In this document: positions 35,608-43,799 of the stretch, in pieces
Position numbering within the stretch: the first letter of the stretch is position 1
How the letters are laid out: each line of letters starts with the position of its first letter
Assembly (NCBI GenBank): GCA_029880545.1
Contig: JAOUOD010000002.1
Location: forward strand, 326,767-390,766
DNA: 64,000 nt
Direction of reading: 5' to 3'
Source of the DNA: Gammaproteobacteria bacterium
GTDB taxonomy: Bacteria; Pseudomonadota; Gammaproteobacteria; Acidiferrobacterales; SZUA-150
The notes under the pieces: generated by a model
Seen by the model: only the letters and a program-made list of their open reading frames with translations
Told to the model about the DNA's origin: nothing
The model's database searches: none
Made by a program: the position numbers and the translations under genes

Positions 35608-36665
35608 CCCTGTGACAACAGGTTGCGCAAATCAATAACCGCCGCGTTGGCGCGCGAGATATACGACGCCATTATTAATGAATAATTGGTGACCACGCCA
35701 AAGCCGCTGCCGTTCAGCACCACCGGGCTCCACACCGGTTGCTGCGCACCTTCCAGCTCACGGATAATCTGGCGCACGCTTACCAGCGCGTTCTTTTTCT
35801 GCAGGATGTCGCGAAAGTCGTATTCCATCGCCTGCAACAGATGACTCAGGGCCCAGGTAGCACCGCGCGCTTCGTAAAACACATCGTCGATTTCCAGCCA
35901 CGGTGTTTTCACGACCATGACTCGTGGCGAGGGCGTGGCTTCCCTGGCCTCGGCATCGCCGGCCAGGTTGGTGTTGATACGAATCTGGCCAATGCTGGCA
36001 CTGAGTCGTTGCGACATACCGCCAAGACGCTTTTCCACGACCGCCAGCCAGTCGCGCAGGTTGTCGGCGCGGGAAAAGAACTGGGCGCCACCCTTGTCGG
36101 TCTTGGCCAGGCGCACAAAATAGCGGCCCAGAGCCTTGCGGCCCTTGGCATACTCGCGCTCGGTGGGCGGAAACAGCCACGAATCATTATCAAAGTTGAA
36201 CAGCGGTTCGGCTTCCGCGAGGTCCTTGTCTTCCAGTGACTGGGACTGGGACCGGCTCATGTCGTTACGCAACGCCCGGGCCATATCCCGAAGCTGGATA
36301 ATGACGCCGAACTCCCAGGAGGGCATGTTGTCCATCCACACCCCCGGCGGCATCACATCATTACTGAGATAACCGCCGGGCTTTTCCAGCAGGATATCGA
36401 CTATTTCCATGGTGGTGGCAACCGTCACCATGCCGGTGACCGGCTCCAGCTGAAGCTCGGCCGCCCGCTGTGCCGCTGTTTTATGGACATTGAACTGATC
36501 AGGTTCAGAGCCCCAGATCCACGACAGCACCAGCATCACCACCATTAGCGTGGCAACGGCAAGGACGCCGGCCCAGATTGGGCCCTGCTGCTTGAGAGTC
36601 TTGGGGTGATAAAGCCGCGCCAGGTCACGACAACGCTGCCAAATTGCACTAAACATCCGCTTCAT
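35604..36665 (-). CDS. DUF2333 family inner-membrane protein
   Basis: A 353-residue product with one N-terminal membrane helix (about residues 31-50) and a large soluble part presumed periplasmic. The DUF2333 wording is clear: GYLSNDVMPPGVWMDNMPSWEFG, QLRDMARALRNDMSRSQSQS, AEPLFNFDNDSWLFPPTEREY. Function is unknown. Such proteins are common in Gammaproteobacteria. Confidence 0.88.
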   Translation of the reverse strand: MKRMFSAIWQRCRDLARLYHPKTLKQQGPIWAGVLAVATLMVVMLVLSWIWGSEPDQFNVHKTAAQRAAELQLEPVTGMVTVATTMEIVDILLEKPGGYLSNDVMPPGVWMDNMPSWEFGVIIQLRDMARALRNDMSRSQSQSLEDKDLAEAEPLFNFDNDSWLFPPTEREYAKGRKALGRYFVRLAKTDKGGAQFFSRADNLRDWLAVVEKRLGGMSQRLSASIGQIRINTNLAGDAEAREATPSPRVMVVKTPWLEIDDVFYEARGATWALSHLLQAMEYDFRDILQKKNALVSVRQIIRELEGAQQPVWSPVVLNGSGFGVVTNYSLIMASYISRANAAVIDLRNLLSQG

Positions 36666-36938
36666 AATTTTCTGCCGATTCCATTTGCCGGGGGCAATTA
36701 TGCCGCCTGCCCCGGGCAGGCGCCACCTGCCATACCAGCCTCGTTATATAAACTTGAAAATTTGTGGGTATTTCGGTAATAATTTTACCGATTACTTTAA
36801 GAAAGTCTTGTAAGTTATTAAATGATATGACATATTTATTTCAGGGTAGATGAATCGATTTCCAGATAATAGAACAGAAATCGACAATAATATATTGATA
36901 ATCAACTACTTACTGAACTTTACGCGAAAGGTGACGTA
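36666..36938. other. AT-rich intergenic region before the PilZ gene
   Basis: A 273-base stretch without a gene. From about 36740 it is AT-rich and probably holds the PilZ gene promoter; no consensus site stands out. Confidence 0.4.
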
Positions 36939-37349
36939 ATGAAGAAACGAACCCAGGATATGCGCCTTAACCCGCGCCGCCGCCTGAAAATCCGCACCAC
37001 CCTGGTCCATAACCAGGTACCGATTCTGAATTGCTGCACCCGCGATCTCAGTTTCTCCGGTGCCTATATCGAAATTCCGCCATCAGTGAGCATGGCGCGC
37101 ATCGGCGACCCGGTAAAACTTATTATTGATGTGGCCGGACGCAACGCCCTGATTCTTCGAGGCCGGGTCACACGCCACGGCAGCAACGGTGCCGGCGTCA
37201 GCTTTCACAAGGTTGACCTCCGCTCCAATGCCGTGATCCTGGATCTGATGTTTGGCCAGGCTCGCGCCGATGACCGCGCACGGCCAGCCGTACCCGTGCA
37301 AGTGGCGGGCGGCAACCTTCCGTCAGCCCAAACCGTAGGCTGGCGCTAG
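36939..37349 (+). CDS. PilZ-domain cyclic di-GMP receptor
   Basis: A 136-residue protein consisting mostly of a PilZ domain. The RxxxR motif is RRRLKIR and the second motif is RDLSFSGAYI, the D/NxSxxG loop. Both needed parts for cyclic di-GMP binding are present. The C-terminal 30 residues look disordered. AAAGGTG precedes the start. Confidence 0.88.
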   Translation: MKKRTQDMRLNPRRRLKIRTTLVHNQVPILNCCTRDLSFSGAYIEIPPSVSMARIGDPVKLIIDVAGRNALILRGRVTRHGSNGAGVSFHKVDLRSNAVILDLMFGQARADDRARPAVPVQVAGGNLPSAQTVGWR

Positions 37350-37471
37350 AAAAGGTCTTGCCACACAGGGTTGCCGGTTAAAATCGGCATCCTGTGTCGC
37401 CTGGTCGACTATCGGGCGGGGCAACGGGCGTGTGGCAATCAGGCTCAGGACGGCCAACCAGGGAAGATGCG

Positions 37472-37663
37472 ATGTCGGGTGAAGAATACGCAGTATTGTT
37501 ATGGACGCTCGGATCCAGGCCGCAAACCCTGATCTCGACCCTGCTGCAGGTGCTGGCGGCCTGGGGTTCATTGGTATTGACCCGCCACATTGTCAGGCAG
37601 TTCGTCAACACCATGGGGTTTTACCTGGATCGGCAGTTCTGGAATGAAAAGCTGGAGCCCTGA
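37472..37663 (+). CDS. Hypothetical small protein
   Basis: A 63-residue product starting at an ATG with GGGAAG seven bases upstream. It has one possible membrane or amphipathic helix (TLISTLLQVLAAWGSLVLT) and a basic/aromatic end. No family was recognised. It may be a real small gene; evidence is the ribosome site and helix only. Confidence 0.4.
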   Translation: MSGEEYAVLLWTLGSRPQTLISTLLQVLAAWGSLVLTRHIVRQFVNTMGFYLDRQFWNEKLEP

Positions 37664-37698
37664 TCACCACTGATGGCGCCAGGCTCCAGTAACATGGC

Positions 37699-38109
37699 TC
37701 AGGAATAGTCGGTTTTCACCCTGGACATCACTTCAAAATGCCGCAGAAACGGTTTGGCAAGGCCGGGGTTGCGGATCATCTGGCGGTAGTCGCCCTGTTC
37801 GAATCGCAGCTTTTTCATGGCCACCGCGGTACCCAGGTTGGCCAGGCCGAAGCCCTCAATCATCCAGCGACGCCAGTTATCCAGGGAGGCGCGCAAATCC
37901 CAGTTTACCGGCTGCCCGACAAAGGGAGATGCATTCACGACCCGGCCATTATCAACAGTTATCACTATGCGTGGTGACGGCTCGCCATCAATGCCATAGG
38001 CTATATTGGCGCAAAACCCTTCGGCAGCCAGCCCCCTGACCATGTCCTTGTCGGCATTCCAGCCTGCGGAAAACGCCTCTCCCCATTCTTCTGAAAACAG
38101 TTTCGCCAT
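37699..38109 (-). CDS. SCP2-like sterol-carrier domain protein
   Basis: A 136-residue soluble protein that resembles the SCP2 domain: ANIAYGIDGEPSPRIVITVDNGRVVNA and WRRWMIEGFGLANLGTAVAMKKLRFEQGDYRQMIRNPGLAKPFLRHFEVM. Such domains bind lipids or other hydrophobic molecules. Start at 38109 (GTG at 38112 also possible). It lies downstream of the NUDIX gene on the same strand. Confidence 0.65.
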   Translation of the reverse strand: MAKLFSEEWGEAFSAGWNADKDMVRGLAAEGFCANIAYGIDGEPSPRIVITVDNGRVVNASPFVGQPVNWDLRASLDNWRRWMIEGFGLANLGTAVAMKKLRFEQGDYRQMIRNPGLAKPFLRHFEVMSRVKTDYS

Positions 38110-38150
38110 CACTCCGGCTCCAGCAGTACCAAGTCTTTAATATATTGTGA

Positions 38151-38375
38151 TTAATATTTTCGGCGATGCTTCCGGCCATTACTGCCGTCAACATTTTCAC
38201 CGAAGAAAAATTTGAAATAATCCCGGGTCGCGGCCTTTTGTTGCTCCCGTACGCCGGTATGCGCCTGCTCATCAACACAACGCAGCACCTCGCCCTGAAC
38301 ACCGTCCAGTCGCTCACGCAAACCCTGCAGGCGCTGATCCACTTCCTGGATATCAATACCTTCCTTGCGTTTCAA
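38151..38375 (-). CDS. Putative small protein starting at TTG
   Basis: A 74-residue product with heptad-like helices (EVDQRLQGLRERLDGVQGEVLRCVDEQ) and a basic tail (RKHRRKY). The start is inferred at a TTG with CCGGAG nine bases upstream; no ATG is close. It fits between the NUDIX gene (50-base gap) and the SCP2-like gene (41-base gap). The frame stays open far upstream, but that part overlaps NUDIX. No family was recognised. Confidence 0.4.
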   Translation of the reverse strand: MKRKEGIDIQEVDQRLQGLRERLDGVQGEVLRCVDEQAHTGVREQQKAATRDYFKFFFGENVDGSNGRKHRRKY

Positions 38376-38424
38376 GGCGACAACTCCGGTTATCCAATGA
38401 TTTATTTTTATCCGAATTACCGCC

Positions 38425-38994
38425 TCAGAACAAGGTGGTTTGATACTGCGGCGGGTCTGCCTGCAGCTTTCGAATGTCACCGTGATGCACAGGAAACCGG
38501 TTTGCAGGAAGATCCGCAAAAAACAGTTTCAGCGTCTGCTCAACGACCGGGAAAGCCAACTCTGCCCAAGGCATGGATTCGCTTGTATACAGGCCGGCAT
38601 CCAGGGATTCCTCGCCAGGCTGAAAATCCAGGTCTGCCAGCTCGGCCCGGTACATCATGTACACCTGGTTGATATGGGGCAGGCTGAAAACACTATACAG
38701 TTGCGGCGCCTTGACCCGGGCACCGGCCTCTTCAATCGTTTCGCGGATTGCCGCTTCCTGCACGGTTTCATCGTTTTCCATAAACCCGGCGGGCAGGGTC
38801 CAGAACCCGTGGCGCGGTTCAATGGCGCGACGACACATCAACACCTGGTCCCCGTGATGGGGGATGCAGCCGGCGACTATCTTGGGGTTTTCATAAAATA
38901 TGGTCTGGCACTGGCTGCAGACAAATCGCGGGCGGTTGTCACCGCTCGGCACCTCGATCCTGGTTTCGGCTGAGCATGCCGAACAATATCGCAT
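38425..38994 (-). CDS. NUDIX hydrolase with zinc ribbon
   Basis: A 189-residue enzyme that hydrolyses nucleoside diphosphate derivatives. The NUDIX box spans residues 70-92 (G-x5-E-x7-REUxEExGU) and is intact. The N-terminal zinc ribbon has cysteines at 4, 7, 26 and 29. The layout resembles NudC-like NADH pyrophosphatases, but without their longer N-terminus. The product starts right at the end of the redoxin gene with overlapping stop and start. Confidence 0.88.
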   Translation of the reverse strand: MRYCSACSAETRIEVPSGDNRPRFVCSQCQTIFYENPKIVAGCIPHHGDQVLMCRRAIEPRHGFWTLPAGFMENDETVQEAAIRETIEEAGARVKAPQLYSVFSLPHINQVYMMYRAELADLDFQPGEESLDAGLYTSESMPWAELAFPVVEQTLKLFFADLPANRFPVHHGDIRKLQADPPQYQTTLF

Positions 38995-39572
38995 CAGCCG
39001 AAATAATCCGGCTCGTTACCGGGCTTCCACTTGATATTGCAGCCCATACTTGGCACCTGGTCCTCGTTGATCGCCTGGCCTGCCAGCAGCGCATCCACGG
39101 CCTGGGACAAATCAGCGCCCGTTACCGGCTCATCATTGCGTGGGCGGCTGTCATCAAACTGTCCCCGGTAGACCAACTTGTGAGCGGAATCGAACAGGAA
39201 AAAATCGGGTGTGCAGGCGGCACGGTAGGCCTTGGCCACTGCCTGGTTTTCATCGTAGAGATAGGGAAAGCTGAAGCCGTAATCTTCAGCGATTTCGGCC
39301 ATTTTCTGCGGATCATCGTCCGGATAATTACCGGCATCGTTACTGCTGATAGCCACTACCGCCAGGCCCTTGGTCATATATTCGTTGGCAAACTCGGTGA
39401 GCTCTTCCCGGATATGCTTGACGTAGGGACAGTGATTGCAAATGAACATCACCAGCAAACCCCTGGTGCCGGTAAAATCTGTCCTCGAAACCATGCTGCC
39501 ATCCACATCGGGAAGCGAGAAATCCGGGGCTACCGTTCCCAATTCAAGCATGGTTGAAGTCGTTCTGACCAT
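38994..39572 (-). CDS. Thiol-disulphide redoxin (AhpC/TlpA-like)
   Basis: A 192-residue thioredoxin-fold protein. The redox motif is CNHC in ICNHCPYVKHIREEL and the cis-proline is in ACTPDFFLFD. The core matches the redoxin/AhpC-TSA family. No signal peptide was found. GGAGG precedes the ATG at 39572. It is first in a run of redoxin, NUDIX, small protein and SCP2-like genes, which share overlaps or short gaps. Confidence 0.86.
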   Translation of the reverse strand: MVRTTSTMLELGTVAPDFSLPDVDGSMVSRTDFTGTRGLLVMFICNHCPYVKHIREELTEFANEYMTKGLAVVAISSNDAGNYPDDDPQKMAEIAEDYGFSFPYLYDENQAVAKAYRAACTPDFFLFDSAHKLVYRGQFDDSRPRNDEPVTGADLSQAVDALLAGQAINEDQVPSMGCNIKWKPGNEPDYFG

Positions 39573-39607
39573 TCCGCCCTCCTCAGTCTGTTCACGTCAA
39601 AGCGAAG

Positions 39608-40072
39608 TCAGGCGAACATATACATCAGCACGAGTTCATAGACAACTATTGCCACGTAACCGGCCAGCAACAGCAACATCAGCCCGAAAACAGGCCAGCG
39701 GCGAAAATAGCGAAACCGGTGAAACACGGCCAGAATCAATGCCCCGCTGCCGGCCAACAGGGTCTTGCCGACAATAAAGACGGTTGACCCCTGGCCAAGC
39801 CAGGTTCGCATCAGAATATTGACCTCGGACGCGCCCATGCCAAATAACACCATACTCAGTATGCCATCAATAATAGATAGCGCCACGATCGCCAGGTAGG
39901 TCGCCGCAACCGGTACCGGGTACCGGTCAACCAGCCCCGGGTCATTACTTCGACGAAAACTGCCGCGCCTGCCCCCGACCCAGAAATGTGTACTGCGCCA
40001 TAACGGGTAACGACGGCGATCCTCTTGGCGGCGATCGCCAACAGAAGGCTGTCTCAACTTGAAGTCCCTCAA
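39608..40072 (-). CDS. DUF5658-like membrane protein
   Basis: A 154-residue protein with a basic N-terminus (GDRRQEDRRR...GGRRGSFRR) and three or four hydrophobic segments. The core DRYPVPVAATYLAIVALSIIDGILSMVLFGMG followed by EVNILM fits the DUF5658 family, of unknown role. The start is uncertain: the first codon of the open frame is TTG at 40072, and a TTG at 40057 has a better placed GAGGG. Confidence 0.65.
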   Translation of the reverse strand: MRDFKLRQPSVGDRRQEDRRRYPLWRSTHFWVGGRRGSFRRSNDPGLVDRYPVPVAATYLAIVALSIIDGILSMVLFGMGASEVNILMRTWLGQGSTVFIVGKTLLAGSGALILAVFHRFRYFRRWPVFGLMLLLLAGYVAIVVYELVLMYMFA

Positions 40073-40214
40073 TACCTGTTTGTTTATCCCTGTTTATATA
40101 AATATATTTCTTGTGAAACGAATTCAAGCAATCACGTGAAGGAATATTTCGGCTTTAAAGTTTTAACAAAATTAAACGAAATAATCGCATAAATAGAGGT
40201 AAACTGATCCACAT

Positions 40215-43200
40215 ATGACCCGTCGGACCTTGAAACAGGCGAGGGGCGTAACAACACGTACTTTGTATGAGCTGATGAGAACAGACGATTTAATTTCGAT
40301 TAACGGTAGCCTGTTAAGCGGGCACTACGACCTCTGGCTGGTGTCGTTGTCTATTGTCACATCGGTTCTGGCAGCGCACCAGGCGCTGACCTTGATCAGT
40401 CATTTTTCCCAATCCCGCAGCAATAGCAACTGCTCCGCAATAATCGGCGGGGGGTTTTGCCTGGGCATCGGAATCTGGTCAATGCATATCATCGGCATAT
40501 TCGCGTTGCAGGTACCGGCCCAATACAACTTTGACTTGACCCTGACCATGCTGTCACTCCTGGTTGCTATCGGCGCCAGTGCGGCTGCATTTTATCTCAA
40601 CTCGCTCAACCCCGGGAGCGTTAAATATACTGCGGCGAGCGCTTTCTTGCTCGGTATCGGCATGGCAACGATGCACTATACGGGCATGGCCGCCATGAAA
40701 TTCCAGGCTGGCGGTCATTTGTCACACAACGGCATGGCGCAGCATGATTCGTGGATGATCGCCCTTTCCATACTGATCGCCATAGGCGGCTCAGCTGCTG
40801 CAATGTTACTGTTAAATCGCCCGCAACAACATACCGCGCTGGCGAGCAGGCTGGGCATTTCCCTGGTTCTTGCATTTGCTGTCAGCGGTACGCATTACGC
40901 GGGCATGTCGGCGGCAACGATAACCGTTAACACTTCTTCGGTTGCCTACCATACCGCGCAGTTTGACCAGGCCATAGTTCCCGCGAGCATTTTTGTTATT
41001 GTGCTCGTCATTAGCCTGATGACACGAATTATAACCCGGGCAACGGAAGACAGTCTTACCAGGACCATCTCGTTCAATGTCATTGCGGCAACCGCGGGCA
41101 CGGCGCTGATCACCTTGCTGATTGCAGGAAACCTGCTCTACTTCACAGCATATGGTCAGATGGTGAAAAATCTCCAGACCATGGTGGTCAGCAACAGCGC
41201 CCTTGTCGATTCCGTAGCCGAATTTGACCGCCTTCACAGCACTGCAGATCACAAGGACGGTGGCCGAGGCGCCACTCTCTCGCAAATTGAATCGGCCATC
41301 AAAGCGCTTGGTGGCTTTGGTAACAGCGGCAAACTCTTTATCGTAACCCGGCACGAAAACCACTACGACACGCTATACGGACATAGCGGACAATATTCAG
41401 CAGGTTACGGCCTGTTTAACAAGGCATTCAGCAGCACCAGTGCCGGCTCAACACTGGCGACAGATGAAAACTCCGGCAACCAGGTCCTGGCTGCATATCG
41501 ATATATACCATCCCTCGATGTCGGGCTGGTCGCCCAGATCAATCTCGATGAGGTACGCGCTCCGTTTAGCGTTGCATTATGGCCCGGGCTGCTGACGCTG
41601 GCATTACTGACCGCGCTCGGCACCAGCATTATTCGCGCCCTGGTAAACCCGATGATCACCAAGATACAAGACGAAATTAATCTTAAAATCGTTGCGGAGC
41701 GCCGGCTTCAATTACACAAAGACATACTTGAAATCCGGGTGACCGACCGTACCCGGGAGCTTACCGAGGCATTGCAATTAACCGAAAGGATGGCCCAGGC
41801 CAAATCCGAGTTCCTTGCCAACATGAGCCATGAAATCAGAACGCCAATGAATGGCTTGCTCGGCATGTTGAGCCTGGCGCGCAATACCAATCTTGACAGG
41901 GAGCAGCGCGATTTTATTGACACTGCCTACAAGTCCGGCAAGACACTGCTGACCATCCTTAACGACATACTCGATTTCTCAAAGATTGAATCAGGCAAGC
42001 TGGTAACGGAAAAAATTGACTTCGATCTCCGCGAGACCATGGAAGATTGTTGTGCCTTGCTGGCCGAAAATGCTCACAAAAAAGGCCTGGAGCTGGCTTG
42101 CGAAATCGAACCATCAGTTTTCGAGAGAGTAATCGGCGACCCTGTACGAGTGCAGCAGATTGTCACCAACCTGCTTAGCAACGCGATCAAGTTTACCGAG
42201 TGCGGAGAAGTGGTTCTTCGTGTTACCGATGACGGCGAACATGATGATAACAGGCTGGTCAGGTTCGAGGTTTCGGATACCGGCATCGGCATACCGGAGG
42301 AAGCCCAGAAAAATATATTCGAGTCATTCTCCCAGGCCGACGGCTCAACCACACGGCGCTTCGGTGGCACGGGACTGGGCCTGACGATTTCGCGCCAGCT
42401 GTCGCAGATAATGGGTGGCAGCATGGGTGTTCGCTCCCGCGAAGGTGAAGGGAGCACGTTCTGGTTTGTGCTGCCAATGGGCATATCTTCCGGCGCTTTC
42501 GAGCCCGGCCAGAGTCTCAACCTGGATAATGTGTCGACGCTTATTATTGATGACAATTCAACCAATCGCGCTATCCTGGAGCGCCAGCTGGAGAACTGGG
42601 GCATCCCTCATGAATCAGCGGATTGCGCCAGGAATGCACTGGCCCTGATTGACTCAAGAATGAAACAGGGGAAATTGTTCGACCTGTTGCTGCTCGACAT
42701 GATGATGCCGGAAACCAACGGTATCCAGCTCGCCGAGGCCATGCGCAACACCTATCCTGACTACCGACCGGATATCATTATGCTGACATCAATGACACTG
42801 GACAGGTCAATCGATGAACAGAGGCAGCTTGGTATCCAGGCAACACTCACCAAGCCGGTCAAACAATCCATTCTTCATGACACCATCGTGAATTCGGTTT
42901 ATAACAGAAAGAAAACGGCAAAAACCTCCGCTCATCCTGAATACCTGATACCTGGAAAACCGCCTGCTATGGCAGATACCCAACCTCTAAATGATATAGA
43001 AGTGCCAGCCATGAATACAAAAGCATCAATCCTGTTGACCGAAGACAACATTATAAATCGCAAGGTTGCCCTGGGAATCCTCAAGCATCTTGGTCATGTA
43101 GCCGATATTGCTGAAAACGGTGAAGAAGCTATCAAGGCCGTGATGAACAAGGATTATGATATTGTATTCATGGATTGCCAGATGCCGATCATGGGCGGAT

Positions 43201-43424
43201 ACGAGGCCACTGAGAACATCAGGAAACTGCCGGGCGAAAAAGCCCGAACCGTCATTATCGCCATGACGGCCAACGCCATGGCATCAGATCGCCAACGCTG
43301 TTTTGACAGCGGCATGGATGATTACCTGTCAAAACCTATTGACATTGGTCAGCTGGACGCGATGCTGAAAAAGTGGCTGGCCAGAGACGATGCAGATGAT
43401 ACGTCCCGGCAAAATACAGCATGA
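40215..43424 (+). CDS. MHYT hybrid sensor histidine kinase with two receiver domains
   Basis: A 1069-residue membrane kinase. Residues about 36-280 form the MHYT sensor with seven hydrophobic segments and the motifs SMHIIG, TMHYTGMAAM and THYAGM; MHYT is thought to sense O2, CO or NO through copper. A Cache-like periplasmic region and another membrane helix follow. HisKA has the phosphorylated His near 540 (MSHEIRTPMNG), followed by an ATPase domain (FGGTGLGLTISRQL). Two REC domains (about 775-890 and 938-1055) both keep the acidic pair, phosphoacceptor Asp and Lys. First start at 40215; ATG at 40275 is an alternative. The Hpt gene follows. Confidence 0.9.
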   Translation: MTRRTLKQARGVTTRTLYELMRTDDLISINGSLLSGHYDLWLVSLSIVTSVLAAHQALTLISHFSQSRSNSNCSAIIGGGFCLGIGIWSMHIIGIFALQVPAQYNFDLTLTMLSLLVAIGASAAAFYLNSLNPGSVKYTAASAFLLGIGMATMHYTGMAAMKFQAGGHLSHNGMAQHDSWMIALSILIAIGGSAAAMLLLNRPQQHTALASRLGISLVLAFAVSGTHYAGMSAATITVNTSSVAYHTAQFDQAIVPASIFVIVLVISLMTRIITRATEDSLTRTISFNVIAATAGTALITLLIAGNLLYFTAYGQMVKNLQTMVVSNSALVDSVAEFDRLHSTADHKDGGRGATLSQIESAIKALGGFGNSGKLFIVTRHENHYDTLYGHSGQYSAGYGLFNKAFSSTSAGSTLATDENSGNQVLAAYRYIPSLDVGLVAQINLDEVRAPFSVALWPGLLTLALLTALGTSIIRALVNPMITKIQDEINLKIVAERRLQLHKDILEIRVTDRTRELTEALQLTERMAQAKSEFLANMSHEIRTPMNGLLGMLSLARNTNLDREQRDFIDTAYKSGKTLLTILNDILDFSKIESGKLVTEKIDFDLRETMEDCCALLAENAHKKGLELACEIEPSVFERVIGDPVRVQQIVTNLLSNAIKFTECGEVVLRVTDDGEHDDNRLVRFEVSDTGIGIPEEAQKNIFESFSQADGSTTRRFGGTGLGLTISRQLSQIMGGSMGVRSREGEGSTFWFVLPMGISSGAFEPGQSLNLDNVSTLIIDDNSTNRAILERQLENWGIPHESADCARNALALIDSRMKQGKLFDLLLLDMMMPETNGIQLAEAMRNTYPDYRPDIIMLTSMTLDRSIDEQRQLGIQATLTKPVKQSILHDTIVNSVYNRKKTAKTSAHPEYLIPGKPPAMADTQPLNDIEVPAMNTKASILLTEDNIINRKVALGILKHLGHVADIAENGEEAIKAVMNKDYDIVFMDCQMPIMGGYEATENIRKLPGEKARTVIIAMTANAMASDRQRCFDSGMDDYLSKPIDIGQLDAMLKKWLARDDADDTSRQNTA

Positions 43425-43440
43425 GGCAAGCGGCTACCTT

Positions 43441-43788
43441 ATGACCGATTCCATGCTTATCGATATATCAGCGCTGGATACACTTCGCCAAATACTGGGT
43501 GACGACGTAAACGATCTGCTTGAAGAGTATTGCAGGATCACACCTGGCCTGTTTGAGGAACTGGTCAACGCATCAGCCAGCGGTAACGCTGAAAACATGG
43601 TCTCTGTCGCACATCAATTAAAAGGGATGAGCGCGAATCTTCATATTACGGGTCTTGCAGCACTCTTTCGCAGCGTGGAACTGCGCGGAAAAAACGGGGA
43701 TATCGACGGAATTGACATTGTTATTTCGGACGGCAGGCAAACGCTGACCGACACAATCAATCTTATCAACGAAATGCTCAAAGCCTAG
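43441..43788 (+). CDS. Hpt phosphotransfer protein
   Basis: A 115-residue stand-alone histidine phosphotransfer protein. The active histidine is H58 in VAHQLKGMSAN, followed by the usual amphipathic helix. Start at 43441 is preferred; an upstream ATG would overlap the kinase gene. It sits between the MHYT kinase and the REC-GGDEF-EAL gene, so it likely relays phosphate from the kinase to that regulator's REC domain. Confidence 0.88.
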   Translation: MTDSMLIDISALDTLRQILGDDVNDLLEEYCRITPGLFEELVNASASGNAENMVSVAHQLKGMSANLHITGLAALFRSVELRGKNGDIDGIDIVISDGRQTLTDTINLINEMLKA

Positions 43789-43799
43789 GGTGAAACCCG

